In this document: in pieces, positions 9,301 to 15,458 of the stretch
How the letters are laid out: the number at the start of each line of letters is the position of its first letter
How positions within the stretch are numbered: position 1 is the stretch's first letter
Source: Tritrichomonas foetus
Taxonomy: Eukaryota > Parabasalia > Tritrichomonadida > Tritrichomonadidae
Assembly (NCBI GenBank): GCA_001839685.1
Contig: MLAK01001446.1
Coordinates: 1-15,458, forward strand
Reading direction: 5' to 3'
Length of the DNA stretch: 15,458 nucleotides
Made by a program: the position numbers and the translations under genes
Notes under the pieces: model-generated
The model's database searches: none
What the model saw: the letters and a program-made list of their open reading frames with translations, nothing else
Told to the model about the DNA's origin: nothing

Positions 9301-12300
9301 GAAGAATCTTCATCAAGTAGAATTTTTTCAGCTTCACTTGAAACTGAGATTTTTGGTTTGTTTTTATTTTTCATTTCTTTAGAAATTAACTCAGTATCAA
9401 CATGAATCACAGTTTTTTTCTGAGTTGTCTGTGTACTATGTGTCTCTTGAGTTTCTTTCGTTTTTGTTATTGAAGAAGAAATATTCTGAAAAATTTCATT
9501 TTCACCTTCATCTTCTAAATTGTGAGCATTTTTCTCGCTTTTAGATGTATCGAATTTAAAATCTATTTTATCTATATCGGATGAACTCATGTTATAGGTT
9601 GCTGTTGCCTGCTCTGAAGATGGATTATCATTTTTCTTAGATATGCCTATTGCTTCTGCTTCTGAGGAAGAAAAATTATTCATATCAAGTAATTTTCGAG
9701 CCAGTGGAATGTTATCATAATTATCGTCATCAGAAGATGAAAGTAAATTTTCCTTCTCGGTTTTATTTTCATCTCCTTGAAGTAATTTCATTCGTTTTTC
9801 AAAAGATTCATCATTTTCAATTTCTTCTTCTTCTTCATTTACTAAATTAGATGAATGAATTTGATTACCCGCTTTACTTTGGCTTTTTTCACTTTGCTGA
9901 TCTTTCCCGTAAAGTTTTTGGTTGATTGATTGTATTAAATCATCATCATCTTCTTCTTCATTGGAATCATATAACTTTGTTTGTGGGATTTGGTCAGATT
10001 TAGTTATTGACTGCATTCTCTTTAAGAATTCATCATCATCATCATCATCATCCGAAATATTTATATTCTTTGTCATTTCTTTCATTCGTTTTTCAAAAGA
10101 ATCATCATCGTCATCTTCTTCATCCTGATCAGGTTTTTCAGTTTTTGGTGCTGACTTTTCCGGGTTTGTCAATAGTAATTGATCATTGCCACTAGAACTT
10201 TCTTCTTCTGCAAAAATATTTTCCTTTTGTGAACTTTCTTTGCTCATATTTCGGGTAACTTTGTTAATGTTCTTTATTAATTCATCAGAATCGGTCTCTT
10301 CATTATTTTTAATTAATGAATCTCCTTTTCCAGAATCAGAAGAATCATTCACCTTTTGCAAATTTTTTCTCGCCTCTTTTTTGGCGGCTTGAATTAAAGA
10401 ATCAGATTCTGATTCATTATCTGAGTTTTTCTCTTTATTTGACTGAACATTAGTGTTCAGGTTGACACCAAGATTTCTCATTTTACGCTCAAATTCTTCA
10501 TCATCAGATGAAATAGAATGATTAGGAACGAGCTTTCTTATCGTTTCATCATCGGATTCAGATAAAGCTTGAGCAGCTAGTATTAAATTATTTTCCGCGT
10601 CATCCTTTTGATCTTTTGCGTATTTTATCATTTTGTCATTTTTTGTAGATTTTCCTTGGTTCGATGAATCAGAAAAATCTAATTCATCAGCGTAAGGTGC
10701 AGCCATTTTTGATGGGCGATTTTCTTTAGGTTCATCTTCTGAATCTTCTTCTTTTTTAGCAAAGATATTTTTATATTTCTTCATAATTTTTTCAGTTGAA
10801 GAATCTGATTCAAATTCCATTTGATCATTGGTGAGCTTTTTCTTTGGTGAGTATTTAGCAATAAGTTGATCTGTTGAAGAATCTGAACCGTTATTTTTCA
10901 TTGGTGATTTCATTTTTCTAATGATTGAGTCAGAATCACTTTCATCAATTTTCACAACATTCTTCTTTGGTGAAGTCCTTTTAGTCTCTTCTAAAATGTC
11001 ATTAACATTGTTTTTCAAAGAATGGATTTTAACATCATCATCGGAATATACATCAGAAAAATAGGTTGTTGTCTTTGACTTTCGTTTTGTTTCTTCTATC
11101 TTTTTAATTAATTCATCAGAATCTGAACTCAGTAACTCTAGTTTATCTTTATTAGGCGAGTGATTTTCGACTGGTGGACTGATTGATAATTCTGGTTTTC
11201 TTTGGTATTGTGGCGTTTTCTGTTTTGGTGTTAAAGCAAATGAAGAATCATCTTCGTCAGACAATGGGACATTTTTTCCTGATCTTTTTGGCGGTGATGG
11301 AAGTAAAGGAGTGTCCGAGTCACTAAGTAAATTTGTTTTTACAACAGGGATTGCAGTCGGCGCGCTAGAATCTTTTTCATCATCACTATCAATTGGATGA
11401 GCAAATACTTGACGTTTTGGAGAAACATTAAGTTTTGATGTTTCGCTTTCATTTGCAGATGATGATAACTCAATGCTCTGATTTTGGAGCTTAATATTAT
11501 CAGACTTATTAGTAGGATTGTGGGGATTTAAATCTTCTGAATAATCAGATGATAAATCACGGAATCTATTTTCAGTGTTTTGTTTTGTTGATGTTGTGTG
11601 CTTCTTAATAAGTTTCTGTAACTCAGGATCTGAATAATTATCTGACAAATCAAATTTTGGCTGTTCATTTTCAGGCTTGACTTTCAATGTTTGTGCTGAA
11701 GAATTTAAATTGTCATCAGATGAATCATTGATTGTTGAATTTGGCTTTTTCAGCTGTTGAATAAGATTTGAGGTGGAATCAGAATCACTTAAATCAGGTT
11801 TAATCGGAATTTGTTGAGACTTCATTGGTGGAAGATTTAAATCCAGATCAGAATCTGTATCACTCAATATAGTTTTAATTGGGGACTTTTGTTTTGTTTC
11901 TGTTTTATTTTGTTTAGAATAACTTTGTGTTTCATCGATTTCACTTGAATCACTACTTAAAATAGTTCGTGTAACAGTTACTTTCTTTGTCATTTGAAGC
12001 AATTTTTCTGTAGAAGAGGAATTATCTAGGCCATGCTTGGAGTTATTAACTTGTCCATCTTTTTTCATTGATGGGGCCAATTCAGATAATGATTCTGAAT
12101 CATTTAGGTGTGTTGAGATTGGTTGTGGCTTTTTTATTGATGGTGGAGCTAAGTCTGATAATGATTCTGAATCGCTGAGATTTGGTTTATTCAATGTTTG
12201 TATAGCTGGTTTAGCTGGAGCCATTAGTTTTAAATCTTTCAATAGATCAGATGAATTATCACTATCATTTGATGCATATTGATATTTTGTTGGTGGTTTA

Positions 12301-15260
12301 AGAAGTTCTGATGTATCTTCAGAATCACTTAAATTTGGCTCATTTTTCATGCCTGTGCTTGGTTTTGAAGGTGGTATAGGTGATGATGAGGAATCTGATA
12401 AATCTGGATGCATTTGAGTTTTTAGTGGTGATTTACCCGCTGGTTTCAGAAGTAATTCAGATGAGTCACTATCTGGCTCATTCAATATCTTTTGAGCTTC
12501 GAGATGAACTGATGATGAGTTATTTTTAGTGATTGATGCTGCTGCTGACTTCGTTCTGTAGGCTTGGTAACCAGAACTAGAATATTCACCATCATCAATT
12601 GTCTCTAAAATGTTATTTAATTTTTGCTGTTTAGCTTTAAAGGCATAATGAGCACTGTTTGGTGAGGAATTCATATTTTGAATATTTTTGAGTTGTGGAG
12701 TAACATTAAAGTCGTCATCATCACTTGAAGATAAATCTGGAAAACGATTAACAGCTTTCATTTTCTCTGGGTTTGGAATATTTTTTCCAAAATTATCATC
12801 ACTTGATGAAGAAATATCGACATTGGATTTCGTATTAATATTAGATACTGGTGATTTAAAAGTTTTCTTTGGTATTTCAAAATCGCTACTTGAAGTGTCA
12901 ACATTTAATGAATTTGCATTTGTTGTAGTTATGGAATTGAATTTGGCCGTTGTAGATTTAGAAACATCATTAAATTTTGAGTTGTCAATGCTGCTATCAT
13001 CAGAATCAGATATATTAGTATTTATTTTCTTTGGGGGTGATTGAATTGTTACTCCTGGGGATTTGTTGATTTTCCTATTTAAGTAAAAATCAGAATCACT
13101 TGAAGAGGAAATCGCCACATTATTGGTCTTGATTGGAGTTTTAGATTGAGTTGGAGCTGGTGATTTTGGTTTTATTAATATATCATCCGAATCTTCTGAG
13201 CTTAAATTTGTATTTTTATTTGGTGTCGATTTAATTGTTGAAGAGTTTGCAATTGTTTGCTTCAAATTTTGTAAGTGTTTACTCATTTGAAACACTTCAT
13301 CGTCAGATGAAGACAAATCAATATTTGTGTTAATTGGATTATTTGTTGGTTTTGGTGCGGATTTATTCAACAACAAATCATCCGAGCTGCTGTCAGATAT
13401 AGCCAAGTTTCTAGCAGGAGTTGTAGTTTTAACTCCTTGAGAAGATACCTTTGATGAAGCGACTGATGATGCTCCTGGTGATGACTTTTTAGCATTTGCA
13501 TTTTTCAGAATATTATTTATTTCTTCATCTGAAGAAGAAGAAAGATTTGTCTTCAAAGGAGTGTTTTTAGTGATTGAATTCGCGCGGTTTACAGTTTCTC
13601 TAGCCTTATTCATAATTCTCTTTAATTCCAAATCATCTTCGCTTGATGATGAATATAAATTAGCTTTAATATTATTTACTTTCTGCGAGTTTTGATTGAT
13701 TTGTGTTGGTGACTTCTTAGGTGATGCTAAATTCTTATTAAGATAAAAGTCATCACTACTTGAACTTCCAATTGCAACAGTAGCTTTTTCTGATGATAAT
13801 TTAGTAGTGGTAGTAGCAGTGGTAGTTGGAGTGGTAACTGGTTTGCCATATTTTGGTATATCAAAATCAATATCAGTGTCATCATCATCTAATGACAAAT
13901 CTGCAAACCTGTTTGTTGATGTTACACCTGTTTTAGTTGCTGATTTAACATTTGTATTGGTTGTTGAAGTTTTTGTGTTTGTATTTGTAGTAGTTGCTGT
14001 TGTTGTCGTTTGTTTCAAAGTAGTACCTTTTCGCGTGTATTTTGAAATATCAAAATTGTCATCACTTGATGAGGAAATGTCAAATCTTTGATTTTGTGTG
14101 GAAGTTTTTGCAGGAACTTCGTTATTTAAAGTAAAATCAAGTTTTGTTGGTTTTGTTACAAGTGCTGGTTTTACTGGAGCACCAATTTCATCATCAGATG
14201 AGCTCATTATACTCTTCTTAATTTTTCCAATTGTTGTGATTGGATTTCTACCAATGTTAGATGCGAATGAAGACTTTTGTGGAACACTAGGCGTTCGATA
14301 ACGATTTGTAATCTTTTTAATATCGATATCGCTTGACGAAGAGTCAGAGATATCTGTTACTAGCTTTGTCCGTTGCTTCTGAGAAATAATATTGCGAGTA
14401 AATTTATTCAGTTTCACATCTTCTGAATCTGAGGAAGAAGAAACGTTAATTTTATAATTTTCTGTTTTCTTTTCATTATTAGTTTTTCCGAATTCCATAT
14501 ACTTTTGATCTTTCTTCTCATCTTTGGATAACAATTGTGGGGGTGGCTTTGAAAATGTATACTTTTGGCGAATAACTGGTTGATTTTCAGTTCGAATTGG
14601 AATTTCTTTCTCATTAATTTTGGCATTTGATCGAATTTTATTAATTGATGGTGGAACATTTGTTGAATCAACTGCATGATTTGCTGAGCGTGTAGTTTTA
14701 CGTTTGTTTGTTGTTGTTGAAGCTGTAGTTCCATAATTCTGGTGATTTGCGGAAATTTTTGTTTTGCCAATATTTGATGAAACTTTTGACGAGGCCTTTT
14801 TCGACGTGACGTCACTTTTCTTTGAAGCTAAATCGTATCTTTTTGTGTTGCTGCTTTGTTGGTTTGATAATTGGTGGCCATGAGCTTTTGTCGTATTTGA
14901 TGATTTTACTTTGATTTTAGTTCCAGGCGATTTCTTTCTCGTTTTTTCTTTTTTCAACTGTACATTTGCGCCATTTGCAGTTGCTCCCTTTTCTTTGAGA
15001 AATTCTTTGAATTTGTCTCCCAACATTATTTGAATTTCTAAATCATCATTTTCTTTTTTCGATGTTGCAACCTTCTTTCCACTTTTTGTTGTCGTTCGTT
15101 TTATTCCAATATCGTTGTGCGTATTCTTTTTGGTTGTCGATTGAGATCGTCGTGGTTTTTTGTGAGGGGGTGATGGTGAGGCATCATCAAGACCATGAGA
15201 TAATAAATTTCTGAGATGTTTTAATCTGGTAATTAATTCTCGGTTCGATGTGTTTGACAT
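6348..15260 (-). CDS. Giant (2970-residue) Ser/Asp/Glu repeat protein, nucleolar Nopp140/treacle-like in style
   Basis: The gene starts at ATG 15260, the first ATG after an in-frame TAA at 15291-15293, and ends with TAA at 6348-6350; no frame break occurs. Residues 8-24 form a short helix (ELITRLKHLRNLL), and KKPRR at 34-38 looks like a nuclear localisation signal. Residues 72-92 are another likely helix, and the region to about 270 is Lys/Ser/Thr/Asn-rich and basic. From about 272 to 1700 there are some 45 clusters such as ISSSSDDNF, LSSSSDEEI and DLSDSDS. They are separated by basic linkers with [ST]-P-x-[KR] sites (SPKK, TPLK, SPIK). From about 1700 to the end, Glu/Asp runs replace serine and are followed by motifs like SFEKRMK and EFLKRM; the C-terminus is EEDDDDNVF. 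Casein kinase 2 and cyclin-dependent kinase sites are plentiful by consensus. Nearly all of it should be disordered, and no enzyme domain or membrane segment is seen. Nopp140, treacle and Ki-67 share this style, but low complexity prevents a homology claim. Confidence 0.85.
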   Translation of the reverse strand: MSNTSNRELITRLKHLRNLLSHGLDDASPSPPHKKPRRSQSTTKKNTHNDIGIKRTTTKSGKKVATSKKENDDLEIQIMLGDKFKEFLKEKGATANGANVQLKKEKTRKKSPGTKIKVKSSNTTKAHGHQLSNQQSSNTKRYDLASKKSDVTSKKASSKVSSNIGKTKISANHQNYGTTASTTTNKRKTTRSANHAVDSTNVPPSINKIRSNAKINEKEIPIRTENQPVIRQKYTFSKPPPQLLSKDEKKDQKYMEFGKTNNEKKTENYKINVSSSSDSEDVKLNKFTRNIISQKQRTKLVTDISDSSSSDIDIKKITNRYRTPSVPQKSSFASNIGRNPITTIGKIKKSIMSSSDDEIGAPVKPALVTKPTKLDFTLNNEVPAKTSTQNQRFDISSSSDDNFDISKYTRKGTTLKQTTTTATTTNTNTKTSTTNTNVKSATKTGVTSTNRFADLSLDDDDTDIDFDIPKYGKPVTTPTTTATTTTKLSSEKATVAIGSSSSDDFYLNKNLASPKKSPTQINQNSQKVNNIKANLYSSSSEDDLELKRIMNKARETVNRANSITKNTPLKTNLSSSSDEEINNILKNANAKKSSPGASSVASSKVSSQGVKTTTPARNLAISDSSSDDLLLNKSAPKPTNNPINTNIDLSSSDDEVFQMSKHLQNLKQTIANSSTIKSTPNKNTNLSSEDSDDILIKPKSPAPTQSKTPIKTNNVAISSSSDSDFYLNRKINKSPGVTIQSPPKKINTNISDSDDSSIDNSKFNDVSKSTTAKFNSITTTNANSLNVDTSSSDFEIPKKTFKSPVSNINTKSNVDISSSSDDNFGKNIPNPEKMKAVNRFPDLSSSDDDDFNVTPQLKNIQNMNSSPNSAHYAFKAKQQKLNNILETIDDGEYSSSGYQAYRTKSAAASITKNNSSSVHLEAQKILNEPDSDSSELLLKPAGKSPLKTQMHPDLSDSSSSPIPPSKPSTGMKNEPNLSDSEDTSELLKPPTKYQYASNDSDNSSDLLKDLKLMAPAKPAIQTLNKPNLSDSESLSDLAPPSIKKPQPISTHLNDSESLSELAPSMKKDGQVNNSKHGLDNSSSTEKLLQMTKKVTVTRTILSSDSSEIDETQSYSKQNKTETKQKSPIKTILSDTDSDLDLNLPPMKSQQIPIKPDLSDSDSTSNLIQQLKKPNSTINDSSDDNLNSSAQTLKVKPENEQPKFDLSDNYSDPELQKLIKKHTTSTKQNTENRFRDLSSDYSEDLNPHNPTNKSDNIKLQNQSIELSSSANESETSKLNVSPKRQVFAHPIDSDDEKDSSAPTAIPVVKTNLLSDSDTPLLPSPPKRSGKNVPLSDEDDSSFALTPKQKTPQYQRKPELSISPPVENHSPNKDKLELLSSDSDELIKKIEETKRKSKTTTYFSDVYSDDDVKIHSLKNNVNDILEETKRTSPKKNVVKIDESDSDSIIRKMKSPMKNNGSDSSTDQLIAKYSPKKKLTNDQMEFESDSSTEKIMKKYKNIFAKKEEDSEDEPKENRPSKMAAPYADELDFSDSSNQGKSTKNDKMIKYAKDQKDDAENNLILAAQALSESDDETIRKLVPNHSISSDDEEFERKMRNLGVNLNTNVQSNKEKNSDNESESDSLIQAAKKEARKNLQKVNDSSDSGKGDSLIKNNEETDSDELIKNINKVTRNMSKESSQKENIFAEEESSSGNDQLLLTNPEKSAPKTEKPDQDEEDDDDDSFEKRMKEMTKNINISDDDDDDDEFLKRMQSITKSDQIPQTKLYDSNEEEDDDDLIQSINQKLYGKDQQSEKSQSKAGNQIHSSNLVNEEEEEIENDESFEKRMKLLQGDENKTEKENLLSSSDDDNYDNIPLARKLLDMNNFSSSEAEAIGISKKNDNPSSEQATATYNMSSSDIDKIDFKFDTSKSEKNAHNLEDEGENEIFQNISSSITKTKETQETHSTQTTQKKTVIHVDTELISKEMKNKNKPKISVSSEAEKILLDEDSSYARIPTIPNKLEKIVQEEESENEAKADITRPNNDQLTINAKIVNEEEEIIEKEENTGECLSKSKHEQDNFKHDINELNEEEDYDDILDLATKYNNYKNINIDQNEEEDYDGDVDDFISSLTKHKHEMKTQMQKIEENEDNKADVYLPKNESSQLANSIKVEIEEEEEEEEILHHNLLDAEKEILLSSSDDEINEPKNLNTAKELAQIDTKEEEEEEEILELSNKDFDFQKSLNDKDSDETDSEIRNLLKEDSDSFAASRFPNILKHESSSSEKPVNKPVTDFNLDDDEEEEKDNSFKYTAPSSPAITPNPNENVNHELNVTKSETIKEGVNPKDPNDDFSTDSDLVDHISAQVEDFNDDYDEDNEKLDPNDLINQINETLSKNKMSTNKISQGMINADIEEDDDEKDIEIGDKVEIDLKSTDKSDDIKQTKNEINDKITFSDEDDDDYDLNEFHSRFNQTTSNESNETHDSKEDTMRKFASNEIKTENHMKLEEEEEELDDNLLNDINDDEIDTSSSDLDDPELMELKQKFLAMKAKREGIEKENNIEKESDKNLSIPTKNTDIMNNENKEDNSFGNALLNHNQNHSNLLTEEEEEDIQGLNSQLFAANNELKIHGNINLNEEDDEEDEDLKEIFMKHSIRINNQDNQEQMESLNKSESLLKSEDSEEEDFEEKLDMKNLINQKFINNENYNEEENESNDENLELQGKIVNQDSKIAKTEIKESNIESTEKIEENASSYLLGSEEEEEIDDIIAKIQKAKAKGTFDHNILNQEDEANEISDSDNNSSVGPDFNFNDDDNELDDALLAKMKSNINANKEKLHEIDLEEEEENDDEFMRKITQNAKKISSPGLDNNEEIVQKNNHPRNLNISEDQNETDDDDDDVIPIIKEAETMSDPSPHSSDEDVHKSIKLMGLDIDDGEEDDIDMTSDKADKLLKSLNILNSDNELLDSDEDNELPDIKIKGKENYLSMEEDEEEDDDDNVF
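6653..6672. repeat. CAT trinucleotide tract coding for poly-Asp
   Basis: A perfect CAT repeat of 20 bases on the plus strand encodes an Asp run (ETDDDDDDVIP) in the giant protein. It is a likely source of length variation between strains. Confidence 0.8.
8648..8672. repeat. TTC-type homopyrimidine tract coding for poly-Glu
   Basis: A pyrimidine-only stretch of 25 bases on the plus strand, mainly CTT/TTC repeats, encodes KEEEEEEEI in the giant protein. Long GAA/TTC tracts can form triplex DNA, which gives it possible structural as well as coding significance. Confidence 0.75.
8789..8813. repeat. Second homopyrimidine tract coding for poly-Glu
   Basis: A further pyrimidine-only run of 25 bases mixes TTC and CTC codon complements, and so GAA and GAG codons, and encodes EEEEEEEEI. 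The mixture of synonymous codons suggests selection for Glu rather than simple slippage. Confidence 0.7.
9786..10108 (-). repeat. Duplicated 29-base element coding for SFEKRMK
   Basis: The 29 bases at 9786-9814 recur at 10080-10108 with a single mismatch, offset by 294 bases (98 codons, in frame). Both copies encode SFEKRMK preceded by acidic residues, near residues 1816-1825 and 1718-1727 of the giant protein. Near-identity at synonymous positions indicates a recent duplication or gene conversion. Confidence 0.8.
10031..10052. repeat. CAT trinucleotide tract coding for poly-Asp
   Basis: Twenty-two bases of perfect CAT repeat encode an uninterrupted Asp run just before EFLKRMQSI in the giant protein. 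It is the longest perfect CAT tract I found in the window. Confidence 0.8.
12061..12173 (-). repeat. Tandem duplication of a roughly 72-base unit in the giant gene
   Basis: Two adjacent stretches match: TTTTTCATTGATGG at 12061 with TTTTTTATTGATGG at 12130, and GATAATGATTCTGAATC at 12085-12101 with the same word at 12157-12173. The offset is 72 bases across the second match and 69 across the first, which implies a 3-base indel between them. The products are the adjacent units SDSESLSDLAPPSIKK and NDSESLSELAPSMKK, near residues 1030-1067. This is a recent in-frame tandem duplication of one repeat unit. Confidence 0.85.
12789..14081 (-). repeat. Dispersed 30-base repeat coding for DISSSSDDNF
   Basis: The bases at 12789-12818 and 14052-14081 match at 27 of 30 positions, and the three differences are all G/A changes. 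Both encode DISSSSDDNF, near residues 815 and 394. Two distant units of the serine-cluster array are therefore nearly identical at DNA level, consistent with unit exchange within the gene. Confidence 0.8.
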
Positions 15261-15429
15261 CGAAGACCCAAAAAGTTTGTTACCGTTTACTTATTTTTGA
15301 ATTAACTTTTTTAGAAGTAGTTTTTTGTCACCAGTGAAAACTAAGTACATAATATTCGACCACACATAGTAGACCTATAAGTTGTGACAAGTTGCAGCTT
15401 CGCTTCAACTTATCCCAACTGAAAATTTC
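15261..15429. promoter_or_regulatory. Probable divergent promoter region
   Basis: These 169 bases separate the start of the giant minus-strand gene from a possible plus-strand start at 15430, so they would serve both. No recognised initiator or TATA element was found. The most structured part is 15377-15413, where ATAAGTTG (15377-15384) is the reverse complement of CAACTTAT (15406-15413). A nested alternative pairs AAGTTG at 15389-15394 with CAACTT at 15406-15411. Confidence 0.4.
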
Positions 15430-15458
15430 ATGAATGAGAAAACCAACGAAATCATAAA
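15430..15458 (+). CDS. Possible 5' end of a divergent gene
   Basis: An ATG at 15430 opens a frame that stays open to the window end (MNEKTNEII). The same frame is closed by TGA at 15385-15387. Nine codons are too few to prove coding. The support is position: it is divergent from the giant gene, with a short gap like the others in the window. No function can be given. Confidence 0.25.

Noticed and set aside
10031..10052. CAT/ATG-rich tracts as a CRISPR-like or minisatellite array
   Set aside because: The repeats are trinucleotide runs in frame with poly-Asp codons, without spacers. They are coding microsatellites.
14414..14815. Minus-strand Gln/Lys-rich frame of 133 codons overlapping the giant gene
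   Set aside because: It is a frame-shifted reading of the low-complexity N-terminal coding region (AAC/ACA/CAA permutations) and has no independent support.
15370..15420. Possible tRNA-like fold near the right edge
   Set aside because: No acceptor stem, anticodon loop or TTCGA-type T-loop could be laid out in the required spacing.

Overview
The window looks like nuclear DNA of an AT-rich, intron-poor protist. The coding regions are uninterrupted under the standard code, the intergenic gaps are short (about 170 to 580 bases), and no bacterial operon spacing or ribosome binding sites are visible. Four of the five genes whose 3' end is present carry TAAA at or within about 15 bases of the stop codon. 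That resembles the short polyadenylation signal described for trichomonads. Together with base composition and the Asn/Ser/Lys-rich protein style, I favour a parabasalid such as Tritrichomonas. This is an inference of moderate confidence, and in DNA this AT-rich the TAAA signal is weak evidence.

Layout from left to right: (1) the 3' part of a plus-strand gene (1-543), very AT-rich and unrecognised; (2) a convergent intergenic gap (544-897) holding a degenerate repeat with a 193-base period; (3) a minus-strand 295-residue protein of unknown function (898-1785); (4) a minus-strand 781-residue protein (2200-4545) that reads as an N-terminal beta-propeller followed by an alpha-solenoid, the plan of trafficking and coat proteins and some nucleoporins; (5) a minus-strand 274-residue protein (5124-5948) with basic, Ser-rich disordered ends around a helical centre; (6) a minus-strand 2970-residue protein (6348-15260) that fills more than half the window; (7) a short divergent promoter region, with a possible plus-strand gene starting at 15430 and running off the window.

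The most remarkable object is the giant protein. It has a basic N-terminus of about 270 residues with a nuclear-localisation-like patch. After that come roughly 45 serine/acidic clusters at about 30-residue spacing, separated by Lys/Pro/Asn-rich linkers with many [ST]-P-x-[KR] sites. A second half follows in which the serine clusters give way to runs of Glu/Asp. The same short element, an acidic block followed by a hydrophobic/basic mini-helix, recurs through both halves. The arrangement recalls Nopp140/treacle-type nucleolar proteins, and in size and charge segregation also the Ki-67 type, but I cannot show homology. Local DNA repeats show that the gene is still expanding by duplication.

No RNA genes, CRISPR arrays, transposase genes or insertion sequences were seen. 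The genes do not form an evident pathway. Nothing in the sequence links them beyond shared strand for four consecutive genes.
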